Below are positions 56,936 to 64,000 of a DNA stretch of 64,000 nt, one piece after another (the first letter of the stretch is position 1; the number at the start of each line of letters is the position of its first letter). A program made the position numbers and the translations under genes. The stretch is from assembly GCF_900099815.1 (NCBI RefSeq), contig NZ_FNCW01000006.1, positions 1 through 64,000 of the forward strand, read 5' to 3'. Under the pieces are notes generated by a model. It saw nothing but the letters and a program-made list of their open reading frames with translations, was not told the DNA's origin and made no database searches. This DNA is from Psychroflexus sediminis. Lineage in GTDB: Bacteria > Bacteroidota > Bacteroidia > Flavobacteriales > Flavobacteriaceae.

Positions 56936-56979
56936 CTTCGTTAAGCTATGCTTTACTCACAAAACACTCGAACAGATAA

Positions 56980-58272
56980 TTAATCCTGGTATTTATTAGA
57001 ATACCGTTCATACAATTCGGTCTGGTGAGTTTCCAGGCTCACATCTCTTCCCTGAATGTAAACATCCGTCAGAATATTGCCCTTCATATCCAGCGCATCC
57101 CCTTCACTTACAAAAAGCGTAGCGTCTTTGCCTACTTCCAAAGAACCGATCCGATCTTCCATACCCAGAATTTTGGCAGTATTGAGGGTAATCATTTGTA
57201 CTGCCATTTCTTTGTCAACGCCAAAAGCTGCAGCAGTTCCCGCATAAAACGGCAGGTTTCTGGAATTCATACGCTCCATACGTCCACTTCCTTCAAGGGC
57301 TACCAAAACACCTGCATCATGCAGTAATTTTGGTAGTTTATAAGGCAAATCGTAATCATCATCTTCAAAATTAGGATTCAGATGCGTACGCTGAACAAGA
57401 ACAGAAATATCATTTGCTGCCAGATCTTCAGCCACTTTATGGGCATGATATCCGCCAACAATAGTGACTCTATCCAGATTCATTTTTTGTTTAAAACTGA
57501 TGACATCCCTGATTTCTTTTTCACCTTCTACGTGAATAAACAGAGCCTTGGAACCATCAAATAACCCGGCCATAGCTTCATATTCCAAATCTTTATCGGC
57601 AGATCCGGGAACATAAGCCCTGGCGTTGTTAAAATAGGCCACCACTTCGTCTATCTCTCCGGTATAGTCTTTATTCTTTTCCCATACCCTGTCGGCATCG
57701 TACCAGTTTCCGCTTCTGCTGAAACCGCTTGGCCAGTTCATATGAATCGCATCATTTTCCTTGATTACAGCATCTTCCCAGTTCCAGGCATCAAACTGAA
57801 CCACAGAAGAGGTTCCTGAGATACGACCGCCTTTTGGGGTGATCTGGCCCATCAAAACGCCGTTAGGACGCATGCTTTCTACAATTTTACTTTCGGCATT
57901 ATAGGCGATCAAACTTCTCACGTGCGGAAGCATCTTCCCCAGTTCATCTTCATCATTTGTGGCCGCAACCGCATCGATTTCAACCAGGCCTAAGGTAGCA
58001 TTTGGTGCTATAAATCCGGGATAGACGTGTTTCCCCTTGGCATCTATAAGCTTGCCTTTGGCTTCAGACACATCGGTTCCTACATAGGTAATCTTTCCAT
58101 TCTCAAAAACAACAACGGAGTTCTCAACCACGTCTGTATTTCCAATGTGCGCTGTACCCCCTACTATTGAAATAGCCTGGGTTTGTTTAGGTGCTGGTGT
58201 TTGTTGCGCCTGACTTGAAAATACCAGGGCTAACGCAATAAAACAGCTTGTCAGTATGTGTTTATAATTCAT
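56980..58272 (-). CDS. Exported amidohydrolase-like protein lacking the HxH motif
   Basis: A 430-residue exported protein with signal peptide (ending SQA-Q) and an amidohydrolase-like layout: a beta-sandwich start (ISIVGGTAHIGNTDVVENS), KGKHVYPGFI, and the C-terminal LNTAKILGMEDRIGSLEVGKDATLF. Where active members have the HxH metal pair after PGFID there is APNATLGL, so the binuclear metal site seems lost. The frame extends 27 bases upstream into the neighbouring gene; the ATG at 58272, one base after that gene's stop, fits the signal peptide better. It probably partners with the 996-residue protein. Confidence 0.82.
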   Translation of the reverse strand: MNYKHILTSCFIALALVFSSQAQQTPAPKQTQAISIVGGTAHIGNTDVVENSVVVFENGKITYVGTDVSEAKGKLIDAKGKHVYPGFIAPNATLGLVEIDAVAATNDEDELGKMLPHVRSLIAYNAESKIVESMRPNGVLMGQITPKGGRISGTSSVVQFDAWNWEDAVIKENDAIHMNWPSGFSRSGNWYDADRVWEKNKDYTGEIDEVVAYFNNARAYVPGSADKDLEYEAMAGLFDGSKALFIHVEGEKEIRDVISFKQKMNLDRVTIVGGYHAHKVAEDLAANDISVLVQRTHLNPNFEDDDYDLPYKLPKLLHDAGVLVALEGSGRMERMNSRNLPFYAGTAAAFGVDKEMAVQMITLNTAKILGMEDRIGSLEVGKDATLFVSEGDALDMKGNILTDVYIQGRDVSLETHQTELYERYSNKYQD

Positions 58273-58273
58273 C

Positions 58274-61264
58274 TTATTCGTGTATATGGTTAATGTCATC
58301 TAAACTGTCACAGTGAAGAAAAACTTTTTCTTGTTTCTTAATCGGTTGGGTTTTCAGGCCTTTGTTTTTGGCTTTCATCATTTTATTGATTAAGAATTGT
58401 CTTTCCTCCTGAACTCGCTCTCTCATGGCTAAATCCTTCTCGATATCGAAGTAAACAACCCCTTCAATGATGGTTTTCTCCGGTGTAGCATAAATCGACA
58501 GCGGATCTCCGTTCCAAAGCACCACATCGGCATCTTTCCCTTCTTTGATACTTCCTACTCTGTCATCAATATGAAGCAGTTTTGCAGGGTTCAGGGTTAC
58601 AAATTTCCAGGCGTCTTCCGCTGGAACTCCCCCATATTTCATGGATTTGGCTGCTTCCTGGTTAAGACGTCTAATCATTTCACCATCATCACTGTTAATG
58701 GCTACGGTTACTCCCTGGTTATGCATGATTGCAGCATTAAAAGGAATAGCGTCATTAACTTCGTATTTATAAGCCCACCAGTCACTGAAGGTTGAACCAC
58801 CTGCACCGTGTTCTGCCATAATATCTGCTACCTTATAGCCTTCCAGTATGTGCGTGAAGGTATTGACCGTAAAATCAAATTCTTCGGCTACTTTCATCAG
58901 CATGTTAATTTCACTTTGAACATAGGAATGACAGCTGATGTAACGCTCACCATTTAATATTTCCAGCAAGGTTTCCATTTCATCATCGTGACGGTAGGCC
59001 TCTCCTGATGCTTTTTTCTCGCCGTAAGCTTTAGCCTGTGTAAAATAATCTCTAAAGACCTGCTCCACTCCCATTCGGGTTTGCGGAAATCTTGAGTTTC
59101 CACCCCAGTTAGATTGTTTGACGTTTTCTCCTAAAGCAAATTTGATGTGCTTTGGGGTGTTATCATAAATTAAATCTTCAGCATTTTCTCCCCACTTGAG
59201 TTTTAAAACCGCAGAGCGTCCGCCAATCGGGTTGGCAGAACCATGAAGCAACTGAATACTGGTTACACCACCAGCCAAAGATCTGTAAATACTGATGTCA
59301 TCAGGATCTACGGCATCTTCCATAGTCACTTCAGCAGAAGAATTGTGTCCGCCTTCATTGATCGATGTTCCGGCTATGTGAGAATGCTCGTCTATGATAC
59401 CGGCGGTTAAAAACTTACCGGTTCCGTCGATAACTTCAGCTCTTCCATCACTTAAGTCTTTACCAATCTTAGCGATTTTACCATCTTTCAGTAAAACATC
59501 GGTATTTTCCAAAGTTCCTTCCGCTTCACCGGTAATAACCGTTGCATTTTTAATCAATAAACGCTCTGGTTGCGACTGGGCAGAAGCTCTTCCATAGGAC
59601 GAATTAGGATACGTCATGGAGAGCATTTCCATAGCTTTTTCCTCCTCTTTCTTGTCCTCCTCTTCTTGTTCTGAAACGGATTCAGTTTGCTTTTGAATGG
59701 CTCTGAATGTGGTCGTGTTACCGTCACCTAAAATAGCTTGACCGTCAATATTTGCCTGAAAAGGCTGAATTTTTGAGGTTAGAAGCGCATATTCTTCCCT
59801 GGATTTATCGGCATCTTTCAAGACCAAGGTCATCCATTCGTCTTCATACGTAAGTTTACTTCCAAGCTTCAAGGTATCCTGCTTGACTTCAGCAGAAAAT
59901 TCACCCGATTTGTTCTTGATGGTTAATTCATAGGTTTCATCATTCAAAACCAAATCGTATGCCCCTGAAATATCAATCACATCCATAGGCTGCAAACGGT
60001 GACGTTGTCCCTGAACCCAGTTTTCATAGATTTTAAATTCGTCTTCAAACAGTTCTTCAGAAGTAATGATGAAGTTAGCCACTTTACCTTTTTCCAAAGT
60101 TCCTAGTAGCTCAGAAGCACCTATAGCTTTGGCAGGCTGTGTCGTTAGACCGGCAAGAGCAGTCTGCTTATCCAGGCCGCGTTCAACCGCTTTCTTCAGA
60201 TTCTTCAGCAATTCATCCGGGGATTTTAGTCCTTTAGACGTAAACGAAATATCAACCCCGTGCTCTGCAAGAATTTTTGCATTGGAAGGTGCATATTGCC
60301 AGTGTTTCATATCTCCAAGGGTAAGATATTCTCTTAAGAAGGGATCTTCCACATCGTAAGCCTCAGGAAACTTAAGCGGTAAAATGAAATGCGCATTAAT
60401 TTCCTTCAGGTCTTCTATGCGTTTGTACTCATCTCCAGACCCGATGATGGTATACTGAACATCAAACTGGTCTCCAATTTTATCAGCTCTGAAGGCGTCT
60501 AAATAATTGTCTACCGAAAATAATTGAGGCATGTTCTTTTTGGCCAGATAAGCTTCAATAGCCAGATCCTTTTCCTCTATAAGGCCGTTTTCATAAGCTT
60601 TAGCATCATGGTAAAATTGTCTCAGCAAAGCTGTATAACCCATAATCGAGCTTGGATAGGCCTGACGAGACTGCTTGCTTTTACTAAACTCATAGTAAAA
60701 CCCGGACTTATCTTTCAACAGATTTTCGTTGAAATTTTCGCTTTCAGCCAGTGCAAATAAAGCACCGCTTCCCCTCATAAAGCCATCAGCTATATGCGTG
60801 TTAACCGCTCCAAAACCTGCTTTACGCATGGTCTCCGCTTTCTTCTCATCAAATTCAAAATGAGATTTTGCAGACTGCTCCGGTCTCATGTGATCATTCC
60901 AGTAATAGCCCTTTCTGTTTGGGTCATACTGGGGCTGAGAAGCTCTGGGTGCAGAGGCAATATCCTTGATTCCAAAATCAGAATAGACTTCCACAAAAGA
61001 AGGATAGACGTGTTTGCCTTTCGCATCCACAACTACTGTGTTTTCCGGAAGACTTACATTTTTACCAACTTCAACGATTTTCCCATCCCTGAAAAGCAAG
61101 GTAGCGTTTTCAATGGTTTGTGAGGGTGATACATGAATGATGGCAGACTTGACTGCGGTGTAATTGCTGGTCCGAGTCTTGACTCCCTTGTTCTCAGGAA
61201 AATAATCCTGAGCAAAAAGACCAGCACTCAACAAGCAAAATAAAAGAAAGATGTTTTGTTTCAT
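58274..61264 (-). CDS. Exported double amidohydrolase-domain protein
   Basis: A 996-residue exported protein (signal peptide ending LFA-Q) with two amidohydrolase-like modules. The first (about 25-430) has KGKHVYPSFVEVYSDFG in place of a metal-binding HxH. The second (about 560-960) has GIIDEHSHIAGTSINEGG with HxH intact, plus HSYVQSE, NTFTHILEG and INSDDGEMIRRLNQEAAKS, so it could be active. Between them is a beta-rich insert (about 430-545, DISGAYDLVLNDETYEL). The substrate is unknown; an imidazolonepropionase-like or peptidase-like reaction is possible. The downstream gene follows at once. Confidence 0.85.
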   Translation of the reverse strand: MKQNIFLLFCLLSAGLFAQDYFPENKGVKTRTSNYTAVKSAIIHVSPSQTIENATLLFRDGKIVEVGKNVSLPENTVVVDAKGKHVYPSFVEVYSDFGIKDIASAPRASQPQYDPNRKGYYWNDHMRPEQSAKSHFEFDEKKAETMRKAGFGAVNTHIADGFMRGSGALFALAESENFNENLLKDKSGFYYEFSKSKQSRQAYPSSIMGYTALLRQFYHDAKAYENGLIEEKDLAIEAYLAKKNMPQLFSVDNYLDAFRADKIGDQFDVQYTIIGSGDEYKRIEDLKEINAHFILPLKFPEAYDVEDPFLREYLTLGDMKHWQYAPSNAKILAEHGVDISFTSKGLKSPDELLKNLKKAVERGLDKQTALAGLTTQPAKAIGASELLGTLEKGKVANFIITSEELFEDEFKIYENWVQGQRHRLQPMDVIDISGAYDLVLNDETYELTIKNKSGEFSAEVKQDTLKLGSKLTYEDEWMTLVLKDADKSREEYALLTSKIQPFQANIDGQAILGDGNTTTFRAIQKQTESVSEQEEEDKKEEEKAMEMLSMTYPNSSYGRASAQSQPERLLIKNATVITGEAEGTLENTDVLLKDGKIAKIGKDLSDGRAEVIDGTGKFLTAGIIDEHSHIAGTSINEGGHNSSAEVTMEDAVDPDDISIYRSLAGGVTSIQLLHGSANPIGGRSAVLKLKWGENAEDLIYDNTPKHIKFALGENVKQSNWGGNSRFPQTRMGVEQVFRDYFTQAKAYGEKKASGEAYRHDDEMETLLEILNGERYISCHSYVQSEINMLMKVAEEFDFTVNTFTHILEGYKVADIMAEHGAGGSTFSDWWAYKYEVNDAIPFNAAIMHNQGVTVAINSDDGEMIRRLNQEAAKSMKYGGVPAEDAWKFVTLNPAKLLHIDDRVGSIKEGKDADVVLWNGDPLSIYATPEKTIIEGVVYFDIEKDLAMRERVQEERQFLINKMMKAKNKGLKTQPIKKQEKVFLHCDSLDDINHIHE

Positions 61265-61294
61265 TGAAATTTGATTTAGTGATTAATAATTTAT

Positions 61295-62350
61295 TTATTG
61301 ATAATAATTGACCAGTAAAGCCACCACATAGTCGTAACTTTTCATACCCAGTGGCTGATTATTGACTTTGAGGTAATTCCCGTATACGGTTTCCATAACT
61401 AATTCTACAGGTCCGGTGTAGGCCTGCCAAAACTCCTGAACTTCTTTGTAATTTTTCAAAACGCCTGGACGGAGTTCTGCGATAAGAGCTTCCGATAAAA
61501 GAGGATCTTTTTTATACATATCATTGAGACTATACTTCAAAGCAAAAGTTAAACCCGAGTATTGCAAAAATCTGTTCTCGTCCTGCATAGTGATGACAGA
61601 GGCTATGAAATTGGCTTCATTTTCCTTGGAGTATCCCAGCTGATGCCCAATTTCGTGCGCCATGGTTGTAGGCAGTTTATACTTGGGAATTTTATAATTG
61701 TATTGTCCTTCGTTGGTAAACGGATTAACATACCCGCTAAAGCCTCCATAAGAAAGCGGTAAGGAAAACAAAGATTTTTTTAGATTTTCTACCCGATACG
61801 GAATTTTCAGATCTTCGTTGGTTGAGTTGGTATAGGCTTCAAAAACCCACTGCTGAAGTTGACCCTGCTTAAATTTATAGTCTACTTTAACACTGTCATT
61901 CTCGGCCAGTTCAGCATGTAAATCATTGGTTTTCTGAATCAAATCGCAGGTGAATTCATACAACTCCGCTTTGGTATATTCTGTGGAGATGCCCAAAGAC
62001 TTATGCAATGGGAGGCGGTAATAATTGAAGCCCCAGAACAGATGAAACAAAAAGTAAATTAAAGACACAAACGCCATAGCTTCTAAAAACCGTGTGCCCA
62101 ATTTTCTGAACCTGCTCTTAATTAACCTGAATATCCAAACCACAATTATTAGGACAAGCGCAGAATAAAACAAATCTCCAAGCGAAAAAGGAATCCAGGA
62201 CGTCAGATAATGCTGAAGCTGAGATGAGACTAAAAAAAAACCTTCACTGTAATACGTTTCGACCCAGGCAGGGTTTTGTTTCAGCACGTAAATCAAGAGC
62301 AACTGAAAAGGAAAAAATAAAGCAAGACAGTTTAAGGTGATGTTTTTCAA
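61295..62350 (-). CDS. DUF3810 family membrane metallopeptidase-like protein
   Basis: A 351-residue protein with three membrane segments in the first 110 residues (about 5-22, 50-78, 88-108) and a periplasmic domain bearing HEIGHQLGY, an HExxH zinc-peptidase motif with a downstream Glu in ENEANF. The start is a TTG at 62350: an in-frame TAA lies 12 bases upstream and there is no Met until about residue 90. It precedes the amidohydrolase genes by 30 bases and may be cotranscribed. Peptidase activity is inferred from the motif only. Confidence 0.85.
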   Translation of the reverse strand: MKNITLNCLALFFPFQLLLIYVLKQNPAWVETYYSEGFFLVSSQLQHYLTSWIPFSLGDLFYSALVLIIVVWIFRLIKSRFRKLGTRFLEAMAFVSLIYFLFHLFWGFNYYRLPLHKSLGISTEYTKAELYEFTCDLIQKTNDLHAELAENDSVKVDYKFKQGQLQQWVFEAYTNSTNEDLKIPYRVENLKKSLFSLPLSYGGFSGYVNPFTNEGQYNYKIPKYKLPTTMAHEIGHQLGYSKENEANFIASVITMQDENRFLQYSGLTFALKYSLNDMYKKDPLLSEALIAELRPGVLKNYKEVQEFWQAYTGPVELVMETVYGNYLKVNNQPLGMKSYDYVVALLVNYYQ

Positions 62351-62382
62351 GTGGTCATTTAATTATATGATGAATTGTCCAC
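62350..62382. repeat. Imperfect inverted repeat in the divergent DUF3810/purL region
   Basis: AGTGGTCA and TGTCCACT (7 of 8 complementary) face each other across about 17 AT-rich bases right at the TTG start of the DUF3810 gene. It could be an operator or a leader hairpin. The function is unknown. Confidence 0.35.
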
Positions 62383-62448
62383 TACGGGAGTTTAGGTAAA
62401 TTCAGTCTCAAACTTAATCAATTTTTAAAAATACTCACATATTTATCG

Positions 62449-62456
62449 TAATTTTG
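62449..62456 (+). promoter_or_regulatory. Candidate -7 box for purL
   Basis: TAATTTTG matches TAnnTTTG and lies 34 bases before the purL ATG. The -33 region is only a T/A run, so strength is uncertain. No purine riboswitch-like aptamer was recognised. Confidence 0.45.
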
Positions 62457-62490
62457 AAGGCGTCAAAACACAACTCAAATCCAACACGGA

Positions 62491-64000
62491 ATGATCATTT
62501 TCTTTAAAGCTGAATCGACGCATTACTTCGCAGTTTCCCTTGTAAAACGACCAGATTACGAAACCATCAAAAAATTTAAATGGGTATTTGGCGATGCTCA
62601 ATTCGTTGATGAAAAACAGATCGACGGGCAGTTTATCGGACCTCGTCAGGTGATGATTACACCCTGGAGCACCAATGCTGTGGAAATTACTCAAAATATG
62701 GGAATCGATGATGTTCAGAGAATTGAAGAGTTTTATGATGTGACTTCGGAAGATAGGGATTTCGATAAAATGCTTTACCAAAAGTATGATGGCTTGGATC
62801 AGGAAATTTTTACTATAGATATCCATCCTGACCCTGTTCTTGACATAAATGACATAGCGGAATACAATCAACAGGAAGGCCTGGCTCTCAATGAGGAAGA
62901 AGTCGGTTATTTGGAAAACCTTTCCAAAAAACTGGGACGTAAATTAACCGATGCTGAAGTCTTTGGTTTTTCTCAGGTCAATTCAGAGCATTGCAGACAT
63001 AAAATCTTTAACGGAACCTTTATCATTGATGGAGAAGAGCAGCCTGAATCGCTTTTCAAACTCATCCGTAAAACCTCTGAAACGCATCCCAACAGTATCG
63101 TTTCGGCCTATAAAGACAACGTAGCTTTCATCAAAGGACCACAGGTTGAGCAGTTTGCTCCTACCCGTCCTGAAATGGCTTCAGAATATAAAAATTCAAA
63201 ATTCAATTCTGTAATTTCCCTGAAAGCAGAAACCCACAATTTTCCGACTACAGTAGAACCCTTCAACGGGGCTGCCACAGGTAGCGGCGGTGAGATAAGA
63301 GACCGGCTTGCCGGCGGAAAAGGCTCGTTGCCCTTAGCCGGATCTGCTGTATATATAACCTCTTACCCCAGACTTACCGATTCCAGGACCTGGGAAAAAT
63401 CAGTCCCTAAACGGGAATGGCTGTACCAAAGTCCGCTGGACATTCTGATTAAAGCCTCCGACGGCGCTTCAGATTTTGGAAATAAATTTGGTCAGCCGCT
63501 CATCAATGGTTCTTTGTTCACCTTCGAACATGAGGAACATAACCGATTATTAGCCTACGATAAAGTCATCATGCTGGCCGGTGGTGTTGGTTACGGCAAA
63601 GCCGATCAGGCCTTAAAGGACATTCCCAAAAAAGGCGATGATATCGTTATTCTGGGCGGCGACAACTACAGAATTGGTATGGGAGGTGCTGCAGTATCTT
63701 CTGCAGATACCGGCGAATTCGAAAGCGGTATCGAACTCAACGCCGTACAGAGATCCAACCCCGAAATGCAAAAAAGAGCTGCCAATGCTATTCGTGCCAT
63801 GGTCGAACTCGAGGAAAACCCGATTCGCTCTATTCATGATCACGGCGCCGGCGGTCACCTGAACTGCTTAAGTGAATTGGTTGAAGACACGGGGGGTCAT
63901 ATAGATATTGACAAACTTCCTGTGGGCGATTCAACGCTTTCCGCCAAAGAAATTATAGGTAACGAATCTCAGGAACGCATGGGTCTGGTGATTGGAAAAA
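62491..64000 (+). CDS. purL: Phosphoribosylformylglycinamidine synthase, large form (partial)
   Basis: ATP-dependent amidation of FGAR to FGAM in purine synthesis. The open frame runs past the window end; 503 residues are visible. After the start MIIFFKAEST there is an N-terminal PurS-like and linker region (about 1-160), then FGFSQVNSEHCRHKIF, the ETHNFPTTVEPFNGAATGSGGEIRDR active-site segment, FGNKFGQPLINGSL, GGDNYRIGMGGAA and SIHDHGAGGHLNCLSEL. These match the large single-chain PurL of about 1200 residues, with a glutaminase domain expected beyond the edge. It is divergent from the DUF3810 gene. Confidence 0.96.
   Translation, partial: MIIFFKAESTHYFAVSLVKRPDYETIKKFKWVFGDAQFVDEKQIDGQFIGPRQVMITPWSTNAVEITQNMGIDDVQRIEEFYDVTSEDRDFDKMLYQKYDGLDQEIFTIDIHPDPVLDINDIAEYNQQEGLALNEEEVGYLENLSKKLGRKLTDAEVFGFSQVNSEHCRHKIFNGTFIIDGEEQPESLFKLIRKTSETHPNSIVSAYKDNVAFIKGPQVEQFAPTRPEMASEYKNSKFNSVISLKAETHNFPTTVEPFNGAATGSGGEIRDRLAGGKGSLPLAGSAVYITSYPRLTDSRTWEKSVPKREWLYQSPLDILIKASDGASDFGNKFGQPLINGSLFTFEHEEHNRLLAYDKVIMLAGGVGYGKADQALKDIPKKGDDIVILGGDNYRIGMGGAAVSSADTGEFESGIELNAVQRSNPEMQKRAANAIRAMVELEENPIRSIHDHGAGGHLNCLSELVEDTGGHIDIDKLPVGDSTLSAKEIIGNESQERMGLVIGK

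Larger units (their letters stand above)
56574..56979. other. Repeat-rich intergenic region between recG and amidohydrolase genes
   Basis: Some 400 bases without a gene. It holds a direct repeat beginning GTCATTCT and containing GCCCGCCTTAG (56618-56645 and 56758-56785), a GC-rich palindrome (56701-56729), a bidirectional terminator (56795-56827) and a second hairpin with a T-run on the plus strand (56898-56935). Phrases such as GAATCTCTTCTATCGAAAAACT resemble composite intergenic repeats known in this phylum. No RNA gene was recognised. Confidence 0.7.

Noticed and set aside
62383-62490. Purine riboswitch upstream of purL
   Set aside because: The leader is short and AT-rich, with no paired three-way junction or conserved loop pattern.
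62443-62871. A 142-residue minus-strand open frame at the start of purL
   Set aside because: It covers the well-conserved N-terminal part of purL on the opposite strand and has no family resemblance.

Overview
The window is ordinary, densely packed chromosome from a member of the Bacteroidota, most likely a marine-type Flavobacteriia species (Gramella/Psychroflexus-like; this assignment is an inference). The evidence is a SusC/SusD/SusE locus, a protein with a type IX secretion C-terminal domain, Bacteroidota-style promoter boxes (TAnnTTTG), menaquinone synthesis by MenB, an AT-rich sequence, and family members such as DUF2490, DUF3810 and a fused E1 dehydrogenase. No tRNA, rRNA, CRISPR array, insertion sequence or prophage was seen.

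Layout. 1-6.3 kb: a rightward operon of aroQ, two exported proteins of unknown role, then sbcD and sbcC. 6.5-9.5 kb: a fused alpha/beta 2-oxoacid dehydrogenase E1 and a small PAS protein. 9.5-13.5 kb: a leftward operon of cysteine dioxygenase, menB, a SPOR-domain membrane protein and a YdbS/YdbT-like PH-domain pair. The dioxygenase is divergent from a group II PLP decarboxylase at 13.6 kb, and together they suggest hypotaurine/taurine formation. 15-20.8 kb: a YkgJ-type cysteine cluster protein, a methyltransferase with an unclear start, a PiT-like permease overlapping a YtcJ-type amidohydrolase, and an outer-membrane barrel. 20.9-26.2 kb: an aldehyde dehydrogenase, the 5-oxoprolinase genes pxpABC, and comM.

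26.3-50.9 kb is the most coherent region: a maltodextrin/starch utilisation locus next to upper-glycolysis genes. Leftward: pfkA-gapA, a BadF-type kinase plus pgi, and an operon of MFS transporter, beta-phosphoglucomutase, GH65 phosphorylase, GH97 and two GH13 enzymes. A LacI-type regulator precedes that operon. Rightward: susC, susD, susE and a secreted multidomain GH13 amylase behind an internal terminator-like hairpin. The genes describe one path: surface cleavage, TonB-dependent import, periplasmic hydrolysis, MFS uptake, phosphorolysis of maltose to glucose and beta-glucose-1-phosphate, and conversion to glucose-6-phosphate and on into glycolysis.

51-62.3 kb: an S15/CocE-type peptidase with a 3'-end relic of a paralogue just downstream, a CPBP membrane protease, recG, two tandem amidohydrolase genes whose modules partly lack the HxH metal motif, and a DUF3810 metallopeptidase-like protein with a TTG start. 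The window ends inside large-form purL. Four copies of a GC-rich palindrome of about 26-29 bp sit only in intergenic DNA. I found no clear candidate for a wholly new system. The best leads are the palindrome family, the gene relic, the cysteine dioxygenase/decarboxylase pair, the degenerate amidohydrolase modules and the regulatory architecture of the maltodextrin locus.
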